Part shown: positions 8,664 through 16,807 of the stretch, one piece after another
How the letters are laid out: every line of letters starts with the position of its first letter
Numbering within the stretch: position 1 is the stretch's first letter
Assembly (NCBI RefSeq): GCF_000732725.1
Contig: NZ_JPNB01000002.1
Location: 310,001-374,000, forward strand
DNA from: Kineothrix alysoides
Lineage (GTDB): Bacteria > Bacillota > Clostridia > Lachnospirales > Lachnospiraceae
Direction of reading: 5' to 3'
Length of the DNA stretch: 64,000 nt
Made by a program: the position numbers and the translations under genes
Notes under the pieces: generated by a model
Seen by the model: the letters and a program-made list of their open reading frames with translations, nothing else
Database searches by the model: none
Told to the model about the DNA's origin: nothing

Positions 8664-9707
8664 TTATTCTTCAATTTTATAAAGTTTCTGGGCATTTTTC
8701 CCTAAGACTAGTCCCTTTTCAAATTCAGAAATGTCAAGGTTATTCACAAATTCAACTCCTCCCAGCAGCCATTCTCTGCGCACAGGATAAGATGTACCGA
8801 AGATCACATGATCTGCCCCCAGTATTTTTATTGCACATTCCAATTGTACCTTTCCCCATGGCTGTGCATGAGACATTTCGAAATATATGTTATTCTTAAA
8901 TTGTTCTTCAACTTTTTCGTTGTCAGTTTCAAATCGATTTACTGTTTCTGTCTTTGTCTTCTTTGGAAACAGCATATTGCTGATTGCAAAAAATCCGCCT
9001 CCGAGCATAGAATGCACAAACTTGATATTAGGATACTTCACAAAAAATCCGCTAAATAGTTCTCTGCTGATTGCAAGTCCCTGGTCTACACATCTGCCAT
9101 AGGAGCGTCTGACATTATTAAATTCATAAAAAGAATTATATTCCACGGGTACCGGTGTGTGGTGTATATACACTGTCATATCTAATTCATTTACTTTTTC
9201 AAAAAACAATCCGAACCTTTCATCATCCAAATAAACGTCCCCATAATGTGCCGACATTTGAAGGGCATTTATATGAAGCTTATCATGGCATCTTACAAGT
9301 TCATCTATGTTTTCCTGAGTCGGGTAGGGAGGAACAATGGCAAGCGGTATTAATCGTCCATTACTCTTTTTTGCATGTTCATACATTTTATCATTGAAAT
9401 AACGACTCATCGAAAGTCCCATCCATTCCTGGCAACAGGGAACTTTTAAAACTGCTTTTTCAACACCTGCAATATCTAGATCATTTAACTGATTTTCTAA
9501 TATATAATCATGTTGTGCGTAATTCAAATTTTGAAATCCTTTTGGCTTCTCTAAGACGATCTGCTTTAAACCATTTTTTTCTGCAATTTCTTCTGAATAA
9601 CCATACCATCCATATTCGCCCGGAATTTCATCTAAAAATTGTTTCATCAACTCTTCATCATCAAAAAGCTCTTCCGGAAACCAATACATATTTGCATCAA
9701 TAATCAT
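8664..9707 (-). CDS. Amidohydrolase-superfamily (ACMSD-like) protein with lost metal ligands
   Basis: This 347-residue protein has the fold signature of the amidohydrolase-2 family, which includes ACMSD and resorcylate decarboxylase. It shows an N-terminal IDANMYWFP segment, VYIHHTP around 179-185, FVHSMLGGGF around 231, and a C-terminal IFGTSYP followed by KNAQKLY. Metal-binding members have HxH at the N-terminus and Asp in FGTDYP. Here these positions are asparagine 6, tyrosine 8 and serine 306, so only the central histidines remain. The protein is therefore probably metal-free or binds metal differently. RBS TAGGAG precedes the ATG. It is co-oriented with the flanking hydrolases. Confidence 0.82.
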   Translation of the reverse strand: MIIDANMYWFPEELFDDEELMKQFLDEIPGEYGWYGYSEEIAEKNGLKQIVLEKPKGFQNLNYAQHDYILENQLNDLDIAGVEKAVLKVPCCQEWMGLSMSRYFNDKMYEHAKKSNGRLIPLAIVPPYPTQENIDELVRCHDKLHINALQMSAHYGDVYLDDERFGLFFEKVNELDMTVYIHHTPVPVEYNSFYEFNNVRRSYGRCVDQGLAISRELFSGFFVKYPNIKFVHSMLGGGFFAISNMLFPKKTKTETVNRFETDNEKVEEQFKNNIYFEMSHAQPWGKVQLECAIKILGADHVIFGTSYPVRREWLLGGVEFVNNLDISEFEKGLVLGKNAQKLYKIEE

Positions 9708-9720
9708 TTTTCTCTCCTAA

Positions 9721-9740
9721 CGTGCTTTTTATAGCGCACG
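9721..9740 (-). other. Small hairpin upstream of the amidohydrolase RBS
   Basis: CGTGC (9721-9725) and GCACG (9736-9740) form a five-base stem just upstream of the TAGGAG ribosome site. It could influence translation of the amidohydrolase gene; this is only a structural observation. The rest of the 250-bp gap (9741-9958) is AT-rich and may hold an internal promoter that I cannot pin down. Confidence 0.3.
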
Positions 9741-9912
9741 CACAGAAATGTATATTCGCATTATCATTTACCACTTTGTGATATTGTAATATGATAACTT
9801 GACGAATTATTTTCTTTACGCGTCTTGTAGCGCTTGTATATTTTAATAATTAATTCTATATTTCGAATTATACTTTATACATATTCCACAATCAAACCGC
9901 TTTAAACTATAT

Positions 9913-9933
9913 TTTATGCAGTATTCGCATAAA
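9913..9933 (-). terminator. Weak hairpin after the DUF2798 gene
   Basis: TTTATGC and GCATAAA (9913-9919, 9927-9933) form a seven-base stem with a seven-base loop, 25 bases past the DUF2798 stop. There is no clear T-run, so it may at most reduce read-through into the amidohydrolase gene. Confidence 0.3.
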
Positions 9934-9958
9934 TAAATTTTTGTGGAAAAATAAATAG

Positions 9959-10426
9959 CTATGAGATTTTCTTCTCCATAAAAATTGTCCGAAAAATCAG
10001 TCTTACAAGGGGTCCCACGTAGAAAACCTGTATGATCAAAGCAAATGGAAAATTTACCAGTAATTTTTGCAACCACAATATAATAATTTCTTTTACAAAT
10101 CCATGATGATAAAATGCTACTGATAATGTCATGATTGGCGCCATAATGCAAACAGTAAAACAAGCCATTGCCACCAATATGAAAATTGGTTTATCTACTC
10201 CGGGCGTAAACACTCTTGATGTCAATTTTCTTGCAAGTGGCCCTGCTATGTATTTTTGTGCAAAAAATGCTACGATCGCTTCAAACCACATTCCTTTTAT
10301 TGCATTAGCAAATGTTTCATAACTTAATCCAAATTCTAACGCCATATTGTAGCAGGTCATACAATAAACCATCGTAAATACCATAATAATTGTAAATATA
10401 AAATCCTGTGATTTTGTTTTTGGCAT
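9959..10426 (-). CDS. DUF2798-type membrane protein
   Basis: The start at 10426 has GGAGG five bases upstream and gives 155 residues beginning MPKTKSQDFIFT, the usual start of this family. Two similar halves each contain two hydrophobic helices: FTIIMVFTMVYCMTCYN and the GMWFEAIVAFFAQKYIAGPLA region, then FILVAMACFTVCIMAPIM and a C-terminal helix before FYVGPLVRLIF. It is a four-helix inner-membrane protein of unknown function, often seen next to LysR-regulated or transport genes. Its gene follows the esterase gene directly in the LysR-divergent operon. Confidence 0.75.
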   Translation of the reverse strand: MPKTKSQDFIFTIIMVFTMVYCMTCYNMALEFGLSYETFANAIKGMWFEAIVAFFAQKYIAGPLARKLTSRVFTPGVDKPIFILVAMACFTVCIMAPIMTLSVAFYHHGFVKEIIILWLQKLLVNFPFALIIQVFYVGPLVRLIFRTIFMEKKIS

Positions 10427-10468
10427 CTTTTCCTCCATAATAACCTTAATTTGATTTATTTTTTGCAT

Positions 10469-11365
10469 TTAACAATTATGTCTTTTTAAAAATTTCAGGG
10501 CCAGATCTGCCCAAATCGTGACATCCTCATTGATCAGTTCCTGATTACATGTAGAGTTCTCATTCGCCAGTGCAAGCCCATGAAATCCCTCTTCAAACAC
10601 GTGAATTTCATAAGGTATATGAAAAGCACTTAACCTTTCAGCAAATCTAAGCGATTGCTCTGCATAAACGAGTTCATCCTTTGATGTATGCCACAAAAAT
10701 GTTGGCGGTGTTTTTTCAGAAACATAATAGTATGGACTTGCTCTTTTATACTGCTCTTCAGTAGCATTAACTCCAACACCGGCTTCCAAAAACATTTCAA
10801 GAAAATCTTTTTTTTTCATCCCTATGCTTGGTGAGAAAGGATTGATCTCCGGTTCACTCATGCTTCTTTCTATTTGATATAAATAATCAAGCATAGGATA
10901 ACAAAGAACTACTGCATTCGGCCTTATCTTCTCAGGCTCAATACCTGGATCAACTTTGTTCAAAATCAAATTATCATTCCATTGAGTTGCAAGAGATGCA
11001 CAAATCTGCCCTCCCGCAGAAAAGCCTATTACAGTTATACTATCCTGATTTATTTTCCATTTTTCTGAATTTGTTCTAATGATCAACATTAGCTTTGCAA
11101 GATCTGTAACGGGCTCCGGGTAGCAGGCAAGCCCCGTAGCTTTCGTGATGTAATCAAGCGTAAAAACCTGATACCCTTTGCTAAGAAAATACATCGCCAC
11201 CGGCTGTTTCTCACGCTCAGTAATTCTCATAAACCCACCGCCTCCACATATTACAACAGCCGGATGCATCCTTCCCGAATCTACTTCAGCCGAATTATCA
11301 AGTAAATACATCGTATAACTCGCTCTGCGTTTATCATTCCAAACTTTTTTCTTTTCAACAATCAT
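10469..11365 (-). CDS. Alpha/beta hydrolase, acetylesterase/lipase-like
   Basis: This 298-residue cytoplasmic hydrolase resembles the small acetylesterases of gut Firmicutes. The oxyanion-hole loop is GGGGF (41-45) rather than the classic HGGG. The nucleophile motif GFSAGG contains serine 116, LWHTSKDELV supplies the acid, and FEEGFHGLAL the histidine. CYPEPVTDLAKLM before the elbow matches the DxxxA pattern of this group. It is the first gene of the operon divergent from LysR, with RBS GGAGGG before the ATG at 11365. Removal of acetyl or other short acyl groups is the likely activity; the substrate is unknown. Confidence 0.82.
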   Translation of the reverse strand: MIVEKKKVWNDKRRASYTMYLLDNSAEVDSGRMHPAVVICGGGGFMRITEREKQPVAMYFLSKGYQVFTLDYITKATGLACYPEPVTDLAKLMLIIRTNSEKWKINQDSITVIGFSAGGQICASLATQWNDNLILNKVDPGIEPEKIRPNAVVLCYPMLDYLYQIERSMSEPEINPFSPSIGMKKKDFLEMFLEAGVGVNATEEQYKRASPYYYVSEKTPPTFLWHTSKDELVYAEQSLRFAERLSAFHIPYEIHVFEEGFHGLALANENSTCNQELINEDVTIWADLALKFLKRHNC

Positions 11366-11414
11366 TTTACCCTCCGAATAGATATCCCACGTTATCAGGA
11401 TTCCTGTTATGTTG

Positions 11415-11443
11415 ATTTTAATTTACTTATTGTTGACAATCAA
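11415..11443 (-). promoter_or_regulatory. Promoter of the esterase-led operon
   Basis: On the minus strand a -35 TTGATT (11438-11443) and a -10 TAAAAT (11415-11420) are separated by 17 bases, with a predicted start near 11408. The -35 box abuts the -35 of the divergent LysR promoter. Confidence 0.65.
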
Positions 11444-11461
11444 TTCATCTTCGCCTACAAT
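11433..11461 (+). promoter_or_regulatory. Promoter of the LysR gene
   Basis: A consensus -35 TTGACA (11433-11438) and a -10 TACAAT (11456-11461) are separated by 17 bases. The predicted start near 11468 lies inside the LysR box, which would give autorepression. Confidence 0.75.
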
Positions 11462-11482
11462 TTATCCATAATCAGCATAAAT
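11460..11482. promoter_or_regulatory. LysR-type operator (T-N11-A box)
   Basis: A perfect inverted repeat ATTTAT-N11-ATAAAT contains the LysR T-N11-A motif. Its centre lies about 63 bases upstream of the predicted start of the divergent operon, the classic activation position. Confidence 0.7.
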
Positions 11483-11519
11483 GATTTTAGTGTTTTAAAA
11501 AATTAGCGTGGAGGTATTT

Positions 11520-12395
11520 ATGGATCTTGACTATATCAAGGATTTTGTTATTTTAGCTGAGGTCGGAAACTATTTGGAAGCCGCAGATCAACTATTCATT
11601 TCACAATCTTCTTTAACACGGCATATACAACAATTAGAAAAAGACCTTGGTGTAACACTTTTCGATAGAACCACACGCAAGGTTTCATTAAATCGATACG
11701 GACAATTGTTTCTTCCTTACGCAAATAAAATGGTTCAGATCCGATATGAATATGAAACAGCGTTTTACAATGAACTAAAGAATATAAATAGTAACTTGAA
11801 TATTGGTTCTATCCCTTCAATGGTTCAATACAATATTACCGATTTATTGATTAAATTTAAAAACAAGAATACTAGTTTTAGTTTAAATGTGATTGAAGCA
11901 GAAACGCACGAGTTAAAAGAAATGCTTCGAAATAATAAATGTGATTTAGCATTTATACGTGAAACAGATTATTCAGATAACGAATTTGTACGCATCCCTT
12001 ATTCCATTGATTCGATGGTCGCGGTTCTTCCATTAGACCATCCTTTGTCAAAATCAGACAGCATAGCTTTGGAACAATTGAAGAACGAAAAATTTATTCT
12101 TTTACCTGAACATTCACTCATGTATGATCTATGCGTCAGTGAATGTAAAAAAGCCGGATTTGAACCTGAAATTGTATTTACAGGTCATAGAGGTGAGAAC
12201 TTAATTGATATGGTCAGCAAAGGAGCAGGCTGCGCATTATTAATGAAACGTCCGGCGGTATTTTTATCAAATGCCAATACCGTTTTAGTCGATATCTATC
12301 CGCAGGTCTGTACAAAAATCAGCCTTTGCTATAAAAAAAATCATGAGCTTTCAATTGCCGCCCGGCATTTTATCAATTGTCTGACCGCAATGTAA
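11520..12395 (+). CDS. LysR-family transcriptional regulator
   Basis: The start is taken at the ATG at 11520, five bases after GGAGG; a GTG at 11508 overlaps that site. The 291-residue protein has an N-terminal winged helix-turn-helix (residues 1-60; EVGNYLEAADQLFISQSSLTRHIQQLEKDLG is split here by the recognition helix) followed by the two-lobed effector-binding domain with LNIGSIPSM, CDLAFIRE and MVSKGAGCALL. It is transcribed divergently from the esterase-to-ABC cluster with shared promoter elements, so it almost certainly controls that cluster in response to the transported compound or a product. The effector is unknown. Confidence 0.93.
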   Translation: MDLDYIKDFVILAEVGNYLEAADQLFISQSSLTRHIQQLEKDLGVTLFDRTTRKVSLNRYGQLFLPYANKMVQIRYEYETAFYNELKNINSNLNIGSIPSMVQYNITDLLIKFKNKNTSFSLNVIEAETHELKEMLRNNKCDLAFIRETDYSDNEFVRIPYSIDSMVAVLPLDHPLSKSDSIALEQLKNEKFILLPEHSLMYDLCVSECKKAGFEPEIVFTGHRGENLIDMVSKGAGCALLMKRPAVFLSNANTVLVDIYPQVCTKISLCYKKNHELSIAARHFINCLTAM

Positions 12396-12465
12396 AGCTT
12401 TTCGTGTATTTTGGGCTTTTCTGATACTTATCAAGTCCAACTGCTGCAAGATTTGTACTGAGTAC

Positions 12466-12510
12466 AAAATAAAGCTGCCGGGAAGTTTTGCCTCCTGACA
12501 GCTTTATTTT
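12466..12510. terminator. Bidirectional terminator between LysR and the amidase
   Basis: Twelve-base arms at 12466-12477 and 12499-12510 (AAAATAAAGCTG and its complement) give A and T runs on both sides. It lies between two convergent genes and should stop both transcripts. Confidence 0.85.
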
Positions 12511-12547
12511 TAATTATATCAGATTTTTCCTATTCTCAAAATAATTA

Positions 12548-13648
12548 TTATCGAAAATATTCATCAACTCCATTTGCAATGCCTTCTGCAATCAAATACT
12601 GGTACTCATCCGTTGCCATTTTCTGGTCCTCATCCGGATTAGTCATATAGCCCATTTCTACAATAGTAACCGGCACCAAACTCCAATTAATCCCACTCAT
12701 TGTATCCGTTTCCCATACAGATTCTTTTTTACACCCTGTACTATCTACCATTGCATCAAGTATGCATGTAGAAAGTTTTTTGCTTTGATCGTAAAGCGAT
12801 ACATAAGGGCTATTAGCTGTTTGGCAAATCGTCATTGCTCCATTTACGCTTGAATTCTCAGATCCATTCGCATGAATTCGAATTAATATCTCAGCACCGG
12901 CATCATATGCCATTTGTGCTCTTTCTGAATTACTGATATTTACGTCATTCGTTTCTCGTATCATATATACGTCATAACCTTTATTTATCAGTTCTTCTTT
13001 TAGCTTGAGCGCTACTTCCAAATTTAGCTCATATTCTGCCAGTCCAGTAGATACTCCGCTAGTACCGCCGGATACTTTCGCTTTCATCTCGCCGGAGCCC
13101 GGTCCGATAGGTTCTTTTTCACTATTCCCTTTACTCTGATGACCTGCATCTATTGCAATTAAGTGTCCTCCCGTAATGGAAGGTGCCGTCTTCTCATGCA
13201 AATACTCGGCTTTGGCATAATATTCATTTCCATCCAGCAATACCCGGCTCCAGCCATCTTCTATATCTTCCATTTTTCCTAATGCAGTGCCGCGGGGTAC
13301 TGTTTTATAAATATTCTCTCCTATCGACGGACTTGTCCTTATGTTAATACTATCCGTTGTATATACCTGTATTACCTCGACTTCTGTCGTCTCTTCAGTT
13401 AAATTAGAATCTCCTGCCGTTCCTTCCGAAGTATTTTCTTCGGATTGGATTATCTCTTTCGATGGTATTGTTTCTTCAGATTGCATTGTTTCTTCGGATG
13501 GTATTGTTCCTTTAATAATTTGATCCGTTTGGTCTGCTTCTTCGGATACTCCTATCTCACTATCAACACCAGCATTTTTATCGACCGTACAGCCTGTGCA
13601 CAAAACGGTACATAGGCTGATTGCCACTATAAATATAATATTTTTCAT
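12548..13648 (-). CDS. SH3b-domain N-acetylmuramoyl-L-alanine amidase, lipoprotein
   Basis: This 366-residue enzyme cleaves the bond between muramic acid and the stem peptide. It has a signal peptide with lipobox LCTGC (cysteine 20), a Glu/Ser/Thr linker with a degenerate [12 protein letters not shown] repeat (about 49-85), an SH3b wall-binding domain (about 92-150) and an Amidase_3 domain (162-366). The zinc and catalytic residues are present: His in DAGH (170), Glu in LAEYELN, His in RIHANG, and Glu in [12 protein letters not shown]. It is the last gene of a co-oriented group whose other three members are zinc-ribbon membrane proteins, suggesting a joint envelope role. Confidence 0.92.
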   Translation of the reverse strand: MKNIIFIVAISLCTVLCTGCTVDKNAGVDSEIGVSEEADQTDQIIKGTIPSEETMQSEETIPSKEIIQSEENTSEGTAGDSNLTEETTEVEVIQVYTTDSINIRTSPSIGENIYKTVPRGTALGKMEDIEDGWSRVLLDGNEYYAKAEYLHEKTAPSITGGHLIAIDAGHQSKGNSEKEPIGPGSGEMKAKVSGGTSGVSTGLAEYELNLEVALKLKEELINKGYDVYMIRETNDVNISNSERAQMAYDAGAEILIRIHANGSENSSVNGAMTICQTANSPYVSLYDQSKKLSTCILDAMVDSTGCKKESVWETDTMSGINWSLVPVTIVEMGYMTNPDEDQKMATDEYQYLIAEGIANGVDEYFR

Positions 13649-13669
13649 CTACCTAATCCTTACTTTAAA

Positions 13670-14470
13670 TTACAGCCCCAAAAGGCTGCCCCAGACACCC
13701 AATGAAGACATTGCGTCGTCCAGCAACTTCTGAACTATACTCTTTCCTACCAGTACTAATAAAGTAATACAAACAAGGTGTACTCCTATTACAATCCAAA
13801 GATTAATATTCTTATTTCCCTTGGCTACTACATTCATTGCCTCGATACTTGTAAGTATCCATGCCAAGTACACCCCCAAAAGCAAAAGAGCCGCTACTGG
13901 AGGTGAAATCAGTCCCATGATAAAACATGCTGCAAATATAATACTTCCGGGGACTGTCGCGGTTCCAAATACGCCTAACGAATTTAAGAAAGATGCATCG
14001 CTATCACTCTTCTTTCCAAGTAAACTACCCACAAATGCAAATATTATCAAAGGCACTGCTACGGCTATTACAAAGTAAAAAGCAATTCCCACACGACCAC
14101 CAGATTCAAGCAAATCGCCAAGTAATGGAATATTTATCGTTGTACCTAAAAACAAAAGTAATAAATGTACTACTCCAATGATAATTCCAGGTATGTATCT
14201 ATTCTGTGCCGAAATATCTTCCATTGCTGTATAAGGATTTTTAATTGCATTAATAAATACATTCTTCGCCTCATTGGCATGAGCTTTTGCCATTTCCACC
14301 TGAGGATTAGGCTTCTGAGAATCCATCTGGGGTTGTCCCTGATATCCTCCCTGTTGTTGTTCATTAGCAGATACCTGTTGCTGATTTACCACATTATCCT
14401 GTGATATCTCCTTGCAATTACAAGTTACTCCTTCATTAAGTTGTTTTCCACAGTACTTACAAAATGCCAT
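13670..14470 (-). CDS. Zinc-ribbon multi-pass membrane protein (Yip1-like region)
   Basis: The ATG at 14470 follows GGAGGG and gives 266 residues. The N-terminus is a short zinc ribbon, CKYCGK followed by CNC, then a glutamine-rich linker (QQQVSANEQQQGGYQGQPQ). An amphipathic segment precedes five or so hydrophobic helices, starting YIPGIIIGVVHLLLLFLG. The layout of ribbon, Q-linker and a five-helix bundle is common in uncharacterised Firmicutes membrane proteins with Yip1-like domains. No enzyme motif is visible. It lies between a zinc-ribbon sensor-like gene and the amidase gene, in the same orientation. Confidence 0.7.
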   Translation of the reverse strand: MAFCKYCGKQLNEGVTCNCKEISQDNVVNQQQVSANEQQQGGYQGQPQMDSQKPNPQVEMAKAHANEAKNVFINAIKNPYTAMEDISAQNRYIPGIIIGVVHLLLLFLGTTINIPLLGDLLESGGRVGIAFYFVIAVAVPLIIFAFVGSLLGKKSDSDASFLNSLGVFGTATVPGSIIFAACFIMGLISPPVAALLLLGVYLAWILTSIEAMNVVAKGNKNINLWIVIGVHLVCITLLVLVGKSIVQKLLDDAMSSLGVWGSLLGL

Positions 14471-14490
14471 CTTTTTTCCCTCCATCATAT

Positions 14491-15840
14491 TTACTCCAGT
14501 ATTTTCCACTGTCCATCTACTAATTCAAGTACAAAACTTCCATATGCTTCATCTGATCTGTCTGAGAAAGGTTCCTTTGTTTCCTTTTCTGTCCACCAGT
14601 CTCTATTAATTCTATAACCATCTATACTATAATTTACATCAGCATTCACAGCAATTGTCAAATTACCATCATCAGTCTGCCCCTTGTAATTGTAGCTATA
14701 TGTAATAGACTTGATATTCATCTTCGTCACTTTTTCATTATTGTTCAGTAAATTTGCTGCATTTTCATAATTATAACTTCCTTCATAATTTTCTGAAATA
14801 ATGTGTTTTACTGATTCTACAAATTGATCATAACTATTTCCCTCTATCAGAGAATTTTCATAATATTTTTCCAAGAATTCTGTACATATCGGTTCCACTG
14901 TTTCTAGTATGTTACTCTCTAACAGCATATTATCCGCATAGTATGTATTGTTATAAGGGGTCACATCTATACTATCTGCATATTCCGCTCTATATGGAGC
15001 ACTAACCCTGATTTCGTATTTGCCTTCAAACATTTGAGGAAGTATATATTTTAATCTTCTTCCTTCTTTCTGAGGATCGGAATCAAGTTCATTCAAATCT
15101 ATGCCTGCAATAGTAGCCTTTGCGTCAAAAGGGATATAAACCGCAAAATTATCTACTACATTATCACTGGGTGAAACTTTCCATTCATCAAAAATCAGCC
15201 ATTTCTTTTCCTGCTGCTTCACTACACTTATATTTTCTGTACTCGTTCCGCTCTTCCCCTTGACTACGAATTCACAAGTGAAATCTTTTACGATATCTTT
15301 ATCTCCACCGAATAAATCACTCCCTGCTTCAACAGTATAGTTTGTAATATCTCTTACTTTAGTACTTTGCATTGTATTTGCAAATAATTCTGCTGTCATT
15401 AATGGAGAATCCGGTAAATCCATCATTTCATAAAGCTGTTCCCAATCTCCTGCTGCCTCTGCTTTAAAGTAATTATCTGCCGCTGTTTCCGGACTATATT
15501 GTTTCTCACCTACTTTGTAAAATACCACTGCTAATATTACAAGCAAGATAATCTCAGCAATAAATACTTTCTTTCCCTTTTCCATCGGTGCTTTATAAAC
15601 CGGCGGCCGTGTCACATATGGCTGCGCAATATTAGGTTGTTCCATATTGATTTGAGTCACCGGATTATATGCTGCTTCTGATTCTGCATTATTCCCTATG
15701 TCCGGATGAACCTCTGATTCAATAGCTGCATCTATTTTTACTTCATTTTTTTCTCTTTCGTCATGCTCTATCTTTGCTCCACAATTCTCACAATACAGAG
15801 AGTTATCGTCAATTTTTGTTCCACACTTTTCACAAAACAT
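14491..15840 (-). CDS. Zinc-ribbon, single-pass protein with large extracellular part (YvbJ/TcaA-like layout)
   Basis: This 449-residue protein starts with a double-CxxC ribbon (MFCEKCGTKIDDNSLYCENC), an acidic linker, and one membrane helix (IAEIILLVILAVVFYKVG, about 95-112). A long extracellular region follows, starting with an NTF2-like segment (DNYFKAEAAGDWEQLYEMM). It then has a beta-rich middle containing VYIPFDAKATIAGIDL, and a second segment near the C-terminus ending ELVDGQWKILE. The same order is found in YvbJ of Bacillus and TcaA of Staphylococcus, proteins linked to wall stress and glycopeptide response. The function here is inferred from layout only. RBS GGGGGA precedes the ATG. 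Confidence 0.7.
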   Translation of the reverse strand: MFCEKCGTKIDDNSLYCENCGAKIEHDEREKNEVKIDAAIESEVHPDIGNNAESEAAYNPVTQINMEQPNIAQPYVTRPPVYKAPMEKGKKVFIAEIILLVILAVVFYKVGEKQYSPETAADNYFKAEAAGDWEQLYEMMDLPDSPLMTAELFANTMQSTKVRDITNYTVEAGSDLFGGDKDIVKDFTCEFVVKGKSGTSTENISVVKQQEKKWLIFDEWKVSPSDNVVDNFAVYIPFDAKATIAGIDLNELDSDPQKEGRRLKYILPQMFEGKYEIRVSAPYRAEYADSIDVTPYNNTYYADNMLLESNILETVEPICTEFLEKYYENSLIEGNSYDQFVESVKHIISENYEGSYNYENAANLLNNNEKVTKMNIKSITYSYNYKGQTDDGNLTIAVNADVNYSIDGYRINRDWWTEKETKEPFSDRSDEAYGSFVLELVDGQWKILE

Positions 15841-15850
15841 ATTTATCCCC

Positions 15851-16540
15851 CTAATACCCCATCTCTTTTTCTATCTTCGAAATTAGATTTTTATTGTATA
15901 ATTCATACTCGTTGAATACACTATCTCCCAAGCTGTCAAATTCTTTTACTGAGTACTTTGGAGCATACCATGATTTCTCGTTGAAATACTCCTGTAGCTG
16001 CTCATCTGAAAATTCTCTTCCAAGGCGAGCATAAATTTCATTTCTGGCATATCTAATATTCTCTTTAGACAAGGCGCGAATCTCGTCTTCCTCTAAAAAG
16101 CGTGAATTGCTATCCTGAAAAATGAATTCTGTATCTGCCTCTCCACTGATTTCATTTTCCATCTGTTCTGTGTTTGAATTGGTGTTTACGCCCAATACAA
16201 CATTTACTTCTTTCACAAAATCTGCTATTACTTCCTTTCCAATAGTTGTTTCCGCCTTATTTGCGGTGCCGGAACCTTGTTCATACGCAGTAAATTTTAC
16301 CTCTGTAAGCAAAATAATCCCTACTGTCGCTAATAAAAACACTGCTATCAAGATTCCAGCTATAATATTTACTAAAGGATTCCATTTTTTCTGATCAGGG
16401 ATTTGAAAATTTACCGGTGACTTGTCAGACGATGCTTGATGTGTATAAGAAGTAGCCTCTATTGGTTGTCCGGAATAACCACAACGTGGGCACGGTTGAT
16501 TATTTGATTCTATAATGGTTCCACATTTTTCACAATACAT
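15851..16540 (-). CDS. Zinc-ribbon membrane protein with C-terminal YARHG domain
   Basis: This 229-residue protein has the ribbon CEKCG...CPRCG at the N-terminus, a cytoplasmic linker, one membrane helix (IIAGILIAVFLLATVGIILL, about 60-80) and an extracellular C-terminus. The last 70 residues contain NIRYARNEIYARLGREF and YFNEKSWYAPKY, the YARHG domain found in exported proteins of bacteria. It is the first gene of the four-gene ribbon/amidase set and is separated by ten bases from the next. The function of YARHG is not established; peptidoglycan or ligand binding outside the membrane is plausible. Confidence 0.78.
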   Translation of the reverse strand: MYCEKCGTIIESNNQPCPRCGYSGQPIEATSYTHQASSDKSPVNFQIPDQKKWNPLVNIIAGILIAVFLLATVGIILLTEVKFTAYEQGSGTANKAETTIGKEVIADFVKEVNVVLGVNTNSNTEQMENEISGEADTEFIFQDSNSRFLEEDEIRALSKENIRYARNEIYARLGREFSDEQLQEYFNEKSWYAPKYSVKEFDSLGDSVFNEYELYNKNLISKIEKEMGY

Positions 16541-16617
16541 TTCTTTTCCCCCTTTTTGTATTATTATACAGCCTATTATTCTAAAAATCTACAATAACAG
16601 ACATTTTTTCACTTTAA

Positions 16618-16679
16618 ATAAAGGATTGTCCGAATTACTTCTATTGCTATTTCGCTCATCGACAATAGGAATCCTTTAT
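16618..16679. repeat. Inverted repeat in the gap between the ribbon operon and the esterase gene
   Basis: ATAAAGGAT (16618-16626) pairs with ATCCTTTAT (16671-16679), and the following TGTC/GACA adds bases. The loop is long. It may be a transcription boundary element for the minus-strand esterase transcript. The remaining gap shows no gene. Confidence 0.4.
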
Positions 16680-16781
16680 CTTTCTTGCTTTATGCAGGAG
16701 ATTTTTTCATTACTATTTTATTGGTACTTTTCTCCACGAAGGAGTCTTTTGTTCTTCTGAAAGAAGCATTTATCGAAGTTG

Positions 16782-16806
16782 CAAATACAAAAGTCAGCTT
16801 TGTATT
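16782..16806 (-). terminator. Hairpin at the end of the esterase-like gene
   Basis: Nine-base perfect arms AAATACAAA and TTTGTATTT with a seven-base loop lie directly after the stop codon. Only AT pairs and no strong T-run follow, so it may work together with the downstream inverted repeat. Confidence 0.45.
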
Positions 16807-16807
16807 T

